DNA of 64,000 nucleotides, taken from Liolophura sinensis (taxonomy: Eukaryota > Mollusca > Polyplacophora > Chitonida > Chitonidae). The notes under the pieces were generated by a model, which was not told where the DNA came from, did not search any database, and saw nothing but the letters and a program-made list of their open reading frames with translations. Below, piece after piece: positions 52,201 through 64,000 of the stretch. Position numbers and translations under genes: made by a program. Position 1 is the first letter of the stretch. Each line of letters opens with the position of its first letter. The stretch is taken from positions 19,863,295 to 19,927,294 of the forward strand of contig NC_088298.1 of NCBI RefSeq assembly GCF_032854445.1, read 5' to 3'.

Positions 52201-55200
52201 GCCATGTGACTGCAGGAAAACTGTAGGACATCACTTTTTTCTACATACATTGCTTAGTGATACTACAGCAGTTCACTATGAAGATTACTATAGTCAAATA
52301 AAGGGACACAACTCTGCATATTAGAATTTGGCTGAAACCTACATCGTACTGGTTGAGGAACATGGCCAACTGACGGACGCTGATTCTAAGATCTGTGTCA
52401 TTAAACTCATAGGGAATGTTCCATCCAAGTGGTCCAAACTTTCTCCTTTCCTGAACCATTCCATGGAAGAAACACAAACCAAACAGGAGCTTCTTGAAGG
52501 GTCCCTGAGGAGAAAAGAGAGAAAATGTTTTAGACAAAGAACCCGGTAAGAGGGTCAAGAGCTTGTGAAACCTTTTATGTTAAAGTGGTGATGCCTCAAG
52601 TTCTTTATGATTATATCTTGGTGCATAAAATTCATGTCATATTCACCATCAGTCAGACTCTGCCCTGGCAAGAGTTATGACACAGTGAAACAGAAAATGT
52701 CAGGCTTGGTGCTGACGATCGATATACACACGATCATCCTATTTGAAACTAGTTCAGCAGTTCTTGAAATAAAGCATTGATAAGAAAAATCAATACGTCT
52801 CAAAAAGGGGCATAACTTTTAGGGGCATAACTTTTAGGGGCAAAATTTTAAAGTGATGTGACTCGTTTTCAATAGGTTTCTGTTAAAAAAAGGGAGTATT
52901 GTTATGCAGAGCATAATACCACACCTTTTGTTTCACTCCCTCGAAGAACTCTGGGTCAGAAATAGGGTCACTCAGGTATGACTTCAAGATGTTGAAGCGA
53001 AGTCCTTTGGGCGGTTCATTGGTCATCTTGACTCCGTTCTGCAGAACAGAGACTGGGAAGGTCGTGGATGGGTAACTGGTCAGCCACAGTCGGAAGTCTG
53101 GGTGTACTTGGTCCGGGTTCAGCTCCTGCGTGGGTTACAGAGACAAGAAAACATGATCACATTTAGCACTACTTTCAATGTGAAATGCAAACGTTTTTAG
53201 TCAGAAACTGAAAGTTTTAATATCCGAGTGAACACAAGGGGATGATTGTGTTGTATTTTTCTATAATTAAAAGTTGTGCTTTAAACATGTAAACAAATGG
53301 TCCTGTCAATGTGTTTTGGGCATATGCAATGGATACACCAGATGAGGATACAACTCCAAGAGAGACATAGCTGGAAACTAATCCCAGCTGTCTTCTCATT
53401 GATGTTATACCACTATAAAATTAAAGGCAATTTGTCAATGTGTTCTCAAATTATTCTCTGGACAGAGTTAAACAACTGGAAAACAAAGATGGCAGGCGCA
53501 GTTGCCATCTTCCCTCAGCCGGGCTCTTCATAAATCACAGAGCTGCGCAAACCCATGACTCACCTCGCAGACTTTCTCCAGAGTGGACATCCAGGACGTG
53601 GCCAGGTGACAGTTCTGTAGCATGACCCAGGTGCCTTCCTTCACACCTTTCTCTATCATCTTCATGGCAATAGGGCCCTGACCTTGACCGAGAGACAGTG
53701 AGTCAAACTTGGCTCCTCCAAAACCCTGAACGGAAACAACACAGTTGCAAAAAAAAAATTATACTGGGCATTCATTAAAGAGGTACCCTAATCCCTCAGT
53801 GCAATTTGTGGACCTTTTTTATTTTGATTTTGGAGACAAAACTACATTGGTTGGATTGGCCCATTTCTGGGCTTCACAAAACGTACAATTTTATCAGTTA
53901 ACACAGAGTAATGCCTTCAGAATATATCTGAATGAACACCTTGCAAACATGTGAATAATTACACATACCCCAGATCCCTCCCCCCTATTCCAAATCAGTA
54001 AAAGACATTTTATTTGGTGACTTATATGATGACAGCCAGTGTTATGGAGGGATGAAAACTGGGCAGAACCTGGGAGAAATCCTTGACCATCTGCATGTTG
54101 CCGACAGACCTTTCTTCATCCAGCCAGTGAAGAAGTCAGCATGAGCGGCAGTTGAACTCACAGTGATCGCACTGGTTACGGGATCCTGAGTCATTGTGCT
54201 GCGCTAGCACGCTAACAACTAGACCACGAACTGAGGCCAAGAATTTCAATTACAGTTTTTCAACTTTATGAATGCATGTGTATTTCTATAAACTATCGTA
54301 ATCATCCAAGACACTCACCTGGTCATCGGCAAACTTAAGTAGGGCAGCCATGGGATCAGCCCCTGGGGAGAGGACAAACAGTAGTGGGGAGCAGCAGTTA
54401 CTGTCAGCGAATGACTTGGGCAGGTCAAATGGGGGCGGCTCCACAAACTTACGTCCTATCTTCTCAATCACAAACTCCTGGATGGCTGGAATCACCTGGA
54501 TGGGAGAGAAGGAAGAGGTTTGGATGGCAGTCAGACTGGATAATCTGGATGAGAAGTCTTAATTGTAGACTTTATTTTAAAAAGCTGCACCCCTAACTAG
54601 TTTGGCTACCCATGAAATTTTCAATCACATGGACACTGGTTTGGAAACTTGAACTACTAGCTAGTTTTTGCAATCTATCAGATCTGGTTTTAGACTTAAC
54701 TTTCCAATCTAACGAAGTCAATGAGGGACGACATCAATGGTTTGTGGTATGCTGTACGTATTGTGTGTTTTCATAAAAAATTTTGTATTCGTTGTACGTG
54801 ACAACGTCAATGTGGTTTCCTCACCTTATCTGGACGAAGACACCGTAGCACCAACATTCTCTGGAAGAGACCAAGACGTTGTTGCCATTCCCCTGGGTAC
54901 TGCTCCTTGTTTGGTTCCTACAGACAAAGCATTAATTATCTCCATGATTCAAATACCAGTATTAATTTCTATATTTGACCCGAACACTCCCGTAAAGCTG
55001 GACATATTTTGAAGCAAATAAATGTCATAAAGTATTACTTTTGGGGGCTGAAACTTACATTTGTCCAGTATGATATCATCCTCCTTCCAAACAAACCTCA
55101 AAACTTTTTAAATCAACACATCTATCAGAATAAGCCAAAATAAGTAAATACTAAATCAACTATTTATTTATGTGTTACACTCACATTCTGCTTGAGAAAT

Positions 55201-58200
55201 GGATTTTACACTTGATGTAAATTATGAGGTAAACTTTAGCTGATCCTTTTAAGTTTATGTTTACAAAATTGTTCACTCTTTTGCATCAACCATAAAATCA
55301 GAGTCATACTTACTACTGTGTTGAAATGTGTAATTTACAGTGAATGACACAAAAATTTGCCCCCCAAAAAGTGCATTTCTAAAGATAAACAAATGCCAAA
55401 AGATATTACTTTTGGTTCTTAAGCTTATGTTTTTACAGCGGGGTATTACACTGAGAGAAAACCCCCTTCCAAGATTATGAAAGCTCTCTGAATGAGGCAA
55501 ACTTATTCATGGATGAAACTGTAGTACAAATTAAATAACAAAACAAACAAATATAACACAATCGTCTATGCTCACAGTGCTATCATAGATGACTTTCCAT
55601 TGGTCTTTGTACGAGATGAATGTTTTACGAATGCCTGCGAAGCGAGCGTATTCATCCAATCGGCAGATCTCATCCCAAGCTTTGGACGGCAACCACGTTG
55701 TCGGGTTGCTATGGGGGTTGTCAAGGCCAATGCCTCCTGTCAGGAGGAATCGCCATTCTTCGTCATCCACTTCTTTGTTATGTTTGAGGATGTTTACACA
55801 TAGCAGGAAGGAGAAGAGCAGCTGAAACAGATAGTGAGATAGTGTGCACAAGGGGGAGATAATCCAGCAGGCTATGTTTGAAGAGACATGTAGTAAAGCG
55901 GAGAACAATGGGTCAAAAACAAACACTGCTGTAAATTAGCCAGTAAACTAGGATTTTGTTTTTTAGGGAATTCGTCTTAAGTCCAAAGAAAACACAAAAA
56001 AATTCTCGAAAAATAAAAAAGTAAACACTCTTTAAATAGTGGAGAAAAGTAAAATCAAGCTTCACACAATGAAGTGCTCAACTTAAACCAAGTGAAAAAT
56101 CTTGAATGAGTTCCTGGAGCACCTTTTGAACTGATTATTCTCACAAATGGCAAGAGGAACACCCACAGCTGATTCAGTTTGCACTTCAAAATGAGTGTTA
56201 AGAAAAAAGGACACAATGCTCACCTCTGAGTAAAAAAAAATGGAAACGAAGATGGTGAAGACTGTATAAAAATAAAAGTACCTCAAATGTTATCAGTGTT
56301 TGTCAAATTCTCTAACAGATTCGCCTAGGGGAGATAACTAATGATCTTTTGTCCCCTTTTTGTTAAAAAAAATATCTACTCAATTTGAGCTTGACTGTTT
56401 CTGGAAGCTCTTCCAACTTTTCTGAAACAAATCTGGAAGGATTCTGTAAACACGAGCCAGAGGTAGATAACTCACCTTATCCTTTTCAAACAGGGATCGG
56501 CAAATGTTACAGTAGAGGGAGTATGTAAAATGGACATGCAGGTTCTCCAGTCTTGTCTCCAGGACGTCAGATTTCTCGGCATTTTCGATGGACAGTATGA
56601 ACAGGTTAATAAACCAGGTAAGGGAATACTGATACATGGGCTCTATGTTAGCCAGATCAGCGATGGAGAAGAAGAGAATGGTGCTGTGAATAGCGATAGG
56701 CGTGTAACCCATGCGAGCTGTATCAATCTTCTTCTCTGTCTCCTCGGCAATAGCCTGCAAACAAACATGACATACCATGGATTTATATTTTGTTTTTAAC
56801 TGCTTTTTTACACCACACTCAAAGATATATTCTTTATATGATGATGGACAGCATTGGGGTGTGAGGAAACCAGGACAAAGAGTTAACTATTAAACATGTC
56901 TTAATTAAACATTAATCTATAAATATTTGCTTCTAGGATTGCTTGATTTGCATTGGTATCAGGTACATGGATGATGAACTGAAGTTTGCCGATTAGAAAG
57001 CCATGAAACGAAATATCTCTTTTTCGAGGTCATGGCCATCTAGAGTTTGAAATATAAAAAGTGCAATGACAAAAGTGATATCTGTGTGAAATATCACTTA
57101 TAAATGAAGGAAATTTTGACATTTCAGCCCTACATAAATAATAATAAAGTAATTATTTCTGAACTGTGTAACTAAAATTTAGTCTTCGTTTACATGAATA
57201 CTTGAATCAATAAATCTACTTCCCAGTGGCTTACAAAAAACACCATTTCATTGGCTGGAATTTAAACTCACCTGTTTCTCTGAGATTTCATTGGCCAGAA
57301 CCTTGGAGCTGGAGAGGACTTTGATGGCTGTTTCATCCTCGAGGATGTTCCCCTCAGAGGAGGATAAGACTTCTAGGATTTTATCCTCAATCTCTTTAAG
57401 CTGACTGTGAAAAAAAAAAAAAAAAAAAAAAAAACATAAAAAAATAAATAAACATACAAACTGAGAAAATTCCCAAGCTTAAGCATGGATTTGGATGGTT
57501 TTTGAATTAATTTGATCCAGGGTTACACAAAGTAAGCACAATTTAAGTCACTACTGAACAACATTTATAGCAGCTACTGCAAACCAAACCAAATTTATAT
57601 TCCTCACTTTTGCTGAAACAACTTATGGTGTGTGATATGCTGCTCTCCCTGAATTTGTTCATGTCAAAAACCGCCTGGCATAAAACAACAATCAAATGAA
57701 TAAATTAATGACCAATGTTCCCTAGCTTGTCTCGCATAAAATCTGTTGTGCATATGAGTACTGATGCAACCATGAAGCCACAATGTGGCTATCCATGGCA
57801 AGTCTACAGAGATGCCTGCTGGGTTTTGCACAATTACCTCCCTTTTTACTCACCGTTTGTTCTCTGCGCTCTGAATGATGAGGGCATTTTTCTCCTCCTC
57901 CAGTTCGGGACGCTCTCTGGCGACAACAATACCCAGCAACTGATCCTCCAGACCCTCGGGAGTGATCATGAAGTTAAGGAGGGTCACCTGTTCAAGAGGT
58001 AACAGTAGGAACTGATTTACATGCTGATGAGAACAGTAAAATCACAATAACTGGAACTTTTAATAACTATCTTATAATAACGGAAACTAAACTGTAAAAA
58101 GAGAAATACTGTCACTTCCAATGTAGTGTGAGTACTCCATAGAATTCTCAGTTATAGTGTTACACGATCACTTACCTTAACAGAGGTCTCGGGTAGATAA

Positions 58201-61200
58201 TGTGGGTTCCTCAACTTGGTTGTAATGTAGAACTTGAAGTCCTGTGAGTACTCTATGGTACTGTCCCCAAGACGAATACACATACTGCCTCCCTGTTTGA
58301 ACGTCTGCTTCAGTAAAAGAGGCTCCAGGATTGGGTCCAACTCTTCAGCTACATTCTCAAGTAAAACCTGGAAACAAAAAAAAACAAAAAAAACGATTTA
58401 TTCCCTGAATATTTTTTTTTTTAATTACAAACATACGAAAGAATAGTAATGGTAAAATAAATTTATACTTGTGTCGTGAGTGATCCTAAATATACAAATG
58501 GAATGGTTGAAGTCTGGAATATGACTGGATTGCACACCTTTTCTTAACAGTCCCAAATACTATTTAGGCTGGATTTGAATTCTATACGTACGGGTGTTCC
58601 AAACTGTATACAGTTCTCCAGGGTCCTCACAAAGTCCTGGTCACTCAGTTTGATCATGTGCAGGTTGTTTGCCTTCTCCATGTTCTTCACCCACTTGTTA
58701 GCCTGGCCTTGAGGATCAATCATCAGGGGCCAGCGGTTGGAGTTGCTGCAACATGATTGGTGCATACATAGCAGCATTTGCATATTTTAAAAATTATCAG
58801 TGAGAATTACGTTAACATAGTTGCGTTATGAATGGTCAAAAAACAGGTCTGTTTGGATATTTTACATCTGACTGGTGAGAACATTGGAATCGTCTAAAAC
58901 ACTGTTGTTCAATACAAAGGTTCATTTGTATATTTTAGAAAAATCTGTTGAATGCCTTGTCTTTTCCCCAACACTAATGATCAATACAAAAATTGCCTGT
59001 CCAAGTAATATATATGAAAGCAGCATGATGAGGTTTGTACCTGATGATGATACCATTGTCCACAGAGAAGCTGTCTGTGGGCAAACCCGCAATGTTCCAT
59101 GCCCGGATTTTCACAGCATCACCCAGAGTCCCGATCAAAGAGAAGTCCTCTGAACACGGAATATCTTTCTCCTTCACCATGTGGATCCAACGGTTTGTCT
59201 GGTCCTGAAATTCAACAATTTGATTTGATTTATTTGATTGGTGTTTTACGCTAAACTCAAGAATATTTCACTTATACGGCGGTGGCCAGCATTATGGTGG
59301 AAGGAAACCAGGCAGAGGCTGGTGGAAACCCACAACCACCCGCAGGTTGCTGCCAGAGCTGAACTGAGCAATTGAGGAATGTTCAGCTTTGTTGAAATCA
59401 CCTAATAGGCTTGAAATGCCACTATCCCAATGTTTATAAAGTGAATCAAGTATTTTCTCATTTATTTAAATGATTGGAGTTTTGTGCTGTGGTCAAAAAT
59501 ATCTCACATACGATGGCCATCAATACAGAAGTAAAACCCTCAAGAAAAGGGAATCATCAAAACCAATTTCAAGTTCAGAAAAATACTGAACTCAGTTCAG
59601 CTTCAAAACTTTGTTAGGTAGAGCAGCACCTGATTTCTGCTTCTTGTCATAACACCATCACATAATGCTCACCTGTCTGAACGATGAGGTGAAAGCTCCC
59701 AGGTAAGCCACGATGCCTGAAGACACTAAGACATCTCCCGTCAGGTTAATGTACTTCTGTGCCAAGTCCTTAGCAGCCTCACCCCACCTGAACAGGGAAA
59801 GGAAAAGGTAAAACCATTAGTGAATAAACTGCTTGAAAACTACAGTAGATATGTGGACCTAAATTCTTGTCCCCAAAAGGTGCATTTTCAGAGGCAAATA
59901 AAGGTCATAAAATATTGGGTCATCCTGCCTTCCAACGAAACTTACGGTGATCAACATAACTTTCTGAATCAGGAGGAAAGATGAACTTATAGATGAAATT
60001 ATAGGTCACATAATTAAAGCTCAGATACAATTCTGAAAAAAAGAATTTGTCTATTAATTAAAACTTTATCCTCTGCCAAATATGCTTTTGGTTGTTGTTT
60101 GTCATAGGCTGGAATTTTACTATCGTTGTGCAAATCTGTGTATCTTGGCATCAATCAATTTTCTCTCCTCTCTGTCACATGTCTAAGCAATCAAATCTGA
60201 TTGGTTAAATAAATCCACTCCTCACCTGGTTTTCTCTCCACCCAATCCACCAATCAACTGTTCTGCTCTGTCTAGCTTTTTGGAGCAGAGGTCTACTTGG
60301 TTCTCCAAGTCAGCTTTCTTTTTTTTGTTGAATTCCAGCTTTTCCTCAAGCTTGGCCAGCTTGTCCTGGACTTCCTTCAGTGAGGCACGCTTTTTCTCCA
60401 ATTCTCCCATGGCAACAGCAAGCTCACCCTCAGCCTTCTTCAGGGCTTCTTTCTTTGGTGCAACGACTTTGGCAACTCTGAGATGGAATGGGTTTAAAAA
60501 GGTTCAGATTATGAAGTTCATTTATAAATACTCTTCACATACATGTATACAGCTGTATATGTTCTTGATGGTCTACTCACCTGTGTGTTAAAAGTGGAGA
60601 GGTTTTCGATCAGAAACTTCTAAAGTGTTATACCATAAGAAAAAGAAATTATTTTTTCTCCAAAAACTGATAACTAAGCCTCTCAGCCCATAGAAGAAAA
60701 AATCCACTGAAACTGTTGAAACTATGCATGTATAGATGTGTGTTAAGAGCTTGATGAAAAATTTGGGGGACACATTTAAGAATATGTTACATAAGAAGGA
60801 GTGGTGTATTTGCAGCATCTAAATGGGAATGTCAAGAGTTCACTCCCTTCTTTGAGTTGTCTCCCTTACCTGTCATAGACCTCCATGGCTCGTGCCCATT
60901 TACACAGTCCCTCGCAGGCAGTGGAGGCGTTCTTTACTTTGTCAGGGTCAAAGTCAGGGTTGTCCATGTATTTAGCACGAATCTGCTTCATGATTGCAAC
61001 AGGAATATTGTCCTGCAAAAATAAAAAAATTCTCCACCTGTTATTCCAGACAATTGCCTTTCTTTGATTGTTTTTCTCTTATTTACATCTTTTCTTATTC
61101 CTAAATGACTCTTTCTTGAACATTACAATGGTGTCAGAAGTGGGATACCTTCTAACAATTTTTATTTGAAGTGTTGGGAGTACAGTGGGGATACAGTGTG

Positions 61201-63934
61201 TTTTCACTCCACAAATCCAAGCATAGCTGCATTCAATTTTACTACTCATACTGCTGAAATTTTCTTCACTTTTATCAAATATCTGTCAGCACTTTCATGG
61301 ACAGTTATACACAGATTTTGACAAGCTTTATCCACCGCTTGGCAAAAGCACAAATCACTTTCATTTTGTTGGTGAACTAAATCTTGGTTCTGATCCAGGA
61401 CCTTTTAAAATGATTCTTCACCACTGCCAGATGTTGTTGACCAGTAATGAACAGATTTTAATGAAACTTTGCGCTTGGCTTTGCCAGGGCACATATTGGT
61501 ATCAATCCATTACATTTTTGGTGGATCTACATGCCGCAATTTCCTTTGTAGTGGGGGACTTTTTTAGAAAAAGTTCTGCTCTTAAGGTGCTTATAAATGC
61601 ACTGGTAGTTGTCCTCTAATTATAATACCTATAATACCTAATTATAATTGTTACTCTCACTGCCTACCTTGTCAAAATTGTGCAGGGACTCCAGGAACTT
61701 CATGTCACCCAGCATACGTTTAGACGGTCCCCAGTAGTCCTCTATCTTCTTGCCCGTTCCTGCGGGGTCAGGGATTCTCTCAGGCTTGATACCCTTCAGG
61801 ACACACACGGCCTCCAGCACCAGCTTGACACCGTACGGGGGGCTCTTCATTGTCTTCACAACCGTGATGTCCTACACCCAAAGCCATCGGGTTTAGTATG
61901 CATGTATGCCTGGGATTCACACTATACTTAAAGATTGTCCAGTCACATGATCATCCATCGGACTTAAAATCACCGCCTTCATTTATTTGATTCAATCTAA
62001 AAAACGTGACACTCAACAGGGGATGAAATGAACCTTTTTTTTTCTACCTGGCAAAAAGTGTCTCCCCCTGCACACATATGTTAACACCTCTGCTGAGAGC
62101 GTCATCATGCTTCATTCAAACAAATACAAAACTAAAGGGAAAATGTTCATTCTAAAACCATTTCTGAAGTGCTGATTTTTGGCACAAAAACAAAATTTCA
62201 GAAATTTTTAGTTCAACTGTCACGTGCGCTGGGCATCCTATTATATCATTATGTGACTCAAAAATATTTCACTTGATGACAGGTTCCCAGGAGCAATATA
62301 AATCTTAACATAAGGGGAAAAAAGTCAATTATAGTATATCACCAAAAGTTCGGCCCATAAAAGTCCACCAAAATAGCCTAAAAGTTTTTGTGAAAAGAAA
62401 TTGATCAAACTCCTACCTCTCCAAAAAAAAACCCCAAAAAACCCCCCCAAAAAACAACTCTCACTTGAAAAGCCAAACTTTAGATGAAATACATGTACAA
62501 TTGTCATGGACAAAATTTTAGGTCAACAGCACAAATGTTGAGATGAGGGGAAGTAATTGTGTAACTGACCTGTGCAGTGAGGGTGTTTAGGGCAGACAGA
62601 GCAGCGTTGAGGGCAGGGATAGCTTCAGCCAGATCAGCGTCACACTCATCCTTAATGGCCTTTGCTGCAGTCGCCTGCTCATTGGCTACGGCCTCGTCAG
62701 CTTTCACAATCTGACCAATGAATGAAGAGATGTTAGATTTCAGACTCAGCTCACAAAGAATTTGAAAAACAATCAAACAAATAAAATCTTGCAGATTTAG
62801 TAGCATGAAATTTAGACTTTTTAAACATTTTCAAAAACCACGGCAGTATTTTCTACAAAAAATTAGATTTTGAAGTTCATCATTTTTTTGAAACTTAAAG
62901 CTTTCACGAAATTCTGGTAATGAACACTGTGTAAACCTGACAGCACATAAAATCACACACCTTCTCTTTTCGGGCCACCTCCACGGAATCTCTCTCAATA
63001 ATAACCATGATTTCGTCCACCTCTTTGCCAGCTTCAATCAACTTGGGGTGCAGCGCCTCCAGTTCATTCTGCATATCGCCCACCTGCGATGCTGCAGACT
63101 CCAGCTTTTCCAGACCCACCTCGTAGCGCCGTTTGTTCTTCATCACCTCACTGACAAAGTACGTTCATAAAAACTCAGAATTTTATTTAGATTTGCTCTC
63201 AAAAAATATTTAATACGCAACTGACTGTCATCAGTGGTATAGGTTTAAGGTAGTGTTTGTTTATCTGATTTGTCTTCAAAAGACATAATCAAGATTTTTT
63301 CACTCATTACATGCAATGGCAGTAAATTTTATTGGTAGAGGAAACAGGTGTGCTTTAACGAATATTAAACCTACCACATACATGGTCATGTAAGTGTTGT
63401 TAACAGCTTAGTGTCAACAAAGCTCTGTGAACAGTGTGGGCGAGTATACAAATTCCCTGTCCAAGGCCGGCATTGAACCTGTACCACTTGTGATCTTGAG
63501 ACTGAAATATAAGGACCTTTAACCCCGGCCACGCCCCAGTCCCAGGAAAGAACCAAAGAACATTACCTACCTAATAAAAGTGGAAATCAAAGTCTTATGG
63601 TACGATTCTCCACTTAGCGCCAAATTTCTCCAAAATGTTCCCTAACTACCTCATCCTTTAAGTAGTGGGGTTTTTTTTGTGTGTGTGTGTTTTGGTCAAC
63701 TTACTCTCTCTTGAGGTTTAGGAGTGTCTTGAAGGTATTAATCAGCTCCAGGTAAGACGTCGGCGTGACGTAATTGTGCCGGTCCAGCTCGTTCAGGAAG
63801 CGCTCAGACACCTCGCGCGTCGTAGTGTGGAAGTCGCGACACATGTTAATACAACCTGCTTTCTCCTGCTCCTCCATCTCAATCTCAGCCAAGAAGCGTG
63901 TGGCCACAGCCTGCAGAGCATCTTCAGGCCATGA
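43243..63934 (-). CDS. DNAH7: Dynein axonemal heavy chain, DNAH7-like, C-terminal 1,522 aa (5' end outside window)
   Basis: A single-headed inner-arm dynein motor of cilia and flagella. Exons in gene order: 63934-63705, 63150-62961, 62710-62570, 61871-61668, 61012-60870, 60477-60226, 59787-59673, 59204-59041, 58745-58592, 58367-58176, 57987-57854, 57404-57272, 56754-56476, 55821-55576, 54917-54825, 54495-54319, 53725-53564, 53125-52925, 52504-52343, 51894-51709, 51315-51178, 46175-45945, 45613-45461, 44890-44713, 44004-43901, 43449-43243. All phases agree. Domains in order: AAA4 end ([13 protein letters not shown]); stalk CC1; microtubule-binding domain ([18 protein letters not shown]); CC2 ([20 protein letters not shown]); AAA5 ([15 protein letters not shown]); AAA6 ([22 protein letters not shown]); and a C-terminal domain ending [13 protein letters not shown]-terminal wording such as [18 protein letters not shown] and [20 protein letters not shown] fits DNAH7 best; DNAH3 and DNAH12 are close relatives. 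The motor ATPase site (AAA1) is off the window. Confidence 0.95.
43512..43762. mobile_element. MITE-like element, family E, with internal duplication
   Basis: 'taattcctcaatcttttcgc' at the left pairs with 'gcgaaaaggttgaagaatta' at the right. The right part is present twice ('aacaaacaccttgcacatgt' and 'aacaaacaccttgcacacat'). It lies in the last DNAH7 intron. Confidence 0.6.
44434..44619. mobile_element. MITE-like element, family E
   Basis: 'taattcctcaaccttcaagc' pairs with 'gagaaacggttgaagaatta'. The interior contains 'ttttatcagtcaacacagaa'. Confidence 0.6.
45641..45860. repeat. About 43-bp tandem repeat, 4-5 copies, beside a DNAH7 exon
   Basis: 'cttactttcactttcattat' followed by 'cctctcttgaggacaagcaa' recurs with indels. 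It starts about 28 bases from the exon at 45461-45613, close to that exon's acceptor on the minus strand. On the minus strand the units are purine-rich. Confidence 0.85.
46380..46600 (-). mobile_element. SINE family A, diverged, in DNAH7 intron
   Basis: The plus strand shows 'tatttatttgattgtgtttt', 'gacaatcagcattgtgttgg' and 'gaggaagccagcatgagtcg', the reversed family A body with many changes. The ORFs over it are SINE translations. Confidence 0.65.
47688..47699 (-). other. DNAH7: Candidate 12-nt microexon of DNAH7
   Basis: On the minus strand a long pyrimidine tract ('ttcttttctttctctccttg') and 'ccacccaag' precede ATGGCACCACAG, followed by the donor gtaaac. The 12 bases would add MAPQ in frame between LLTQ (exon 51178-51315) and AKAKKGGG (exon 45945-46175), both phase 0. 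It is a prediction from splice-site strength and frame only. Confidence 0.4.
48073..48078 (-). other. DNAH7: Candidate 6-nt microexon of DNAH7
   Basis: On the minus strand 'tttgtctccgctttgatgg' and 'aacag' precede AAACGG, followed by the donor gtaagc. It would add Lys-Arg in frame in the same intron as the 12-nt candidate. At six bases, chance occurrence is likely. Confidence 0.2.
48630..48790 (+). mobile_element. SINE family A, 3' part
   Basis: It contains 'gggaggtctgccagcaacct', 'gtataagtcaaatattcttg' and 'caccaatcaaataaataaat'. The minus-strand ORF of 151 codons runs across it and is spurious. Confidence 0.75.
49498..49701. mobile_element. MITE-like element, family E
   Basis: 'taattcttcaacccttttca' pairs with 'atgcgataaaggctgaggaa'. 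The interior contains 'gattgataaaatgacacttt'. Confidence 0.6.
49745..49912 (-). mobile_element. SINE family A, 3' part
   Basis: The plus strand reads 'atttatttatttatttgatt', 'acggcggccagcattatggt' and 'ctgcaggttgctgacagacc', the reversed 3' half of family A, well conserved. Confidence 0.75.
50690..51165. repeat. Minisatellite of about 20-25 bp units beside a DNAH7 exon
   Basis: 'cagtgacaatttgccttttc' and 'tgtccagtaaacaatttgcc' alternate for about 475 bases, ending roughly 13 bases from the exon at 51178-51315, on its donor side. The 192-codon minus-strand ORF here is exon sequence read on into the array and is not a real gene. Confidence 0.9.
53789..53956. mobile_element. Family E element, left end damaged
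   Basis: It shares 'gattttggagacaaaactac' and 'gaatgaacaccttgcaaaca' with 33999-34163. The left terminus is altered. Confidence 0.5.
54010..54240 (-). mobile_element. tRNA-derived SINE, family A, near full length
   Basis: On the minus strand it has the head 'ggcctcagttcgtggtctag', a B-box-like 'gagttcaactgccgc' and the family A body. It lies in the DNAH7 intron between exons 53564-53725 and 54319-54495. Confidence 0.7.
55010..55508. mobile_element. Two partial family D elements in a DNAH7 intron
   Basis: About 55020-55140 contains 'gggctgaaacttacatttgt' and 'ccaaacaaacctcaaaactt'. About 55345-55508 contains 'gtgcatttctaaagataaac' and 'ttaagcttatgtttttacag'. Both match parts of 18903-19126; terminal repeats are not intact. 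Confidence 0.4.
56795..56880 (-). mobile_element. Degraded fragment of SINE family A
   Basis: The plus strand reads 'tttttacaccacactcaaag' and 'atgatgatggacagcattgg', a diverged, reversed 3' half of family A. Confidence 0.4.
56881..57271 (-). other. DNAH7 intron segment, nothing firmly recognised
   Basis: The segment near 57060-57150 ('gatatctgtgtgaaatatca' and 'gacatttcagccctacataa') resembles 31550-31620 in BECN1 intron 8, so the two may be remnants of one unnamed repeat. Confidence 0.35.
57640..57708 (+). mobile_element. Degraded 3' end of SINE family A
   Basis: 'cctggcataaaacaacaatc' followed by 'aaatgaataaatta' matches the family A 3' end. Confidence 0.45.
59222..59362 (-). mobile_element. 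SINE family A, 3' part
   Basis: The plus strand reads 'ttatttgattggtgttttac', 'cggcggtggccagcattatg' and 'acccgcaggttgctgccaga'. It begins 17 bases beyond a DNAH7 exon end (59204). Confidence 0.75.
59458..59535 (-). mobile_element. Degraded fragment of SINE family A
   Basis: 'tcatttatttaaatgattgg' and 'gtggtcaaaaatatctcaca' are diverged matches to the reversed family A 3' end. Confidence 0.45.
59850..60012. mobile_element. Partial family D element
   Basis: 'ggacctaaattcttgtcccc', 'gaggcaaataaaggtcataa' and 'gatgaaattataggtcacat' match the family D ends and interior. Confidence 0.5.
61013..61667 (-). other. DNAH7 intron, nothing recognised
   Basis: This separates the two exons that encode the microtubule-binding domain. 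No repeat family or extra exon was recognised. Confidence 0.5.
61872..62569 (-). other. DNAH7 intron, no exon recognised
   Basis: It contains a C-rich/A-rich low-complexity run near 62424-62455 and a short family D end ('catggacaaaattttaggtc') near 62506-62525. Confidence 0.45.
63151..63704 (-). other. DNAH7 intron, no exon recognised
   Basis: It has a short GT run near 63678-63691. A stretch near 63430-63540 looks like a degraded tRNA-derived SINE ('ggccggcattgaacctgtac') but was not delimited. Confidence 0.4.
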
Positions 63935-64000
63935 CTGTAAGAGAATGAATGTTATGAAATTTTATTATAAGTACAGCAGTGAAAATTGAAAATCATTCGT

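Overview
The window looks like nuclear DNA of a mollusc, or at least a lophotrochozoan animal. It is AT-rich and has intron-rich genes with GT-AG splicing. It carries two tRNA-derived SINE families of the kind common in molluscs: one has a 3' end near 'gtaaaacaccaatcaaataaat', the other near 'gttaaaccccaagcactcac'. It also has many small hairpin or inverted-repeat elements and long minisatellites. The species cannot be fixed from the sequence alone.

Three conserved protein-coding genes can be read exon by exon. (1) SEC61B, + strand, coding 6637-9303 in 4 exons: the tail-anchored beta subunit of the ER translocon. (2) BECN1, + strand, coding 13553-38298 in 16 exons, 442 aa: Beclin-1/Atg6 of the class III PI3-kinase complex in autophagy. 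(3) A dynein axonemal heavy chain, closest to DNAH7, - strand, 63934 down to 43243 in 26 exons: the C-terminal 1,522 residues, from the end of AAA4 through stalk, microtubule-binding domain, AAA5, AAA6 and C-terminal domain. Its 5' part lies beyond the right edge. BECN1 and DNAH7 converge, and their stop codons are about 4.9 kb apart. The three genes are housekeeping or ciliary genes with no shared pathway; nothing suggests an operon.

Layout: 1-6560 is intergenic, with MITE-like elements, a 46-bp minisatellite and SINEs. 6560-9303 is SEC61B with a TATA box. 9304-13550 is intergenic, with a 19-bp minisatellite. 13553-38298 is BECN1, whose introns hold most of the repeats: a 3.4-kb array of a 23-bp unit, a 1.8-kb array of a 59-bp unit and a 1.2-kb array of a 79-bp unit. 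38299-43242 is the gap between the two 3' ends. 43243-64000 is DNAH7.

I found no new multi-gene system. The points most worth checking are splice-level. BECN1 has a candidate 30-nt cassette exon that would split the BH3 helix, a BH3 motif lacking the hallmark Gly-Asp, a strong 5' splice site placed just after an in-frame stop, and a tandem triplication of an exon end with its donor. DNAH7 has candidate 12-nt and 6-nt microexons in its 5-kb intron. SEC61B has a tandem-site exon junction that loses one normally conserved residue. Long ORFs over the minisatellites are artefacts of repeat period and are not annotated as genes.
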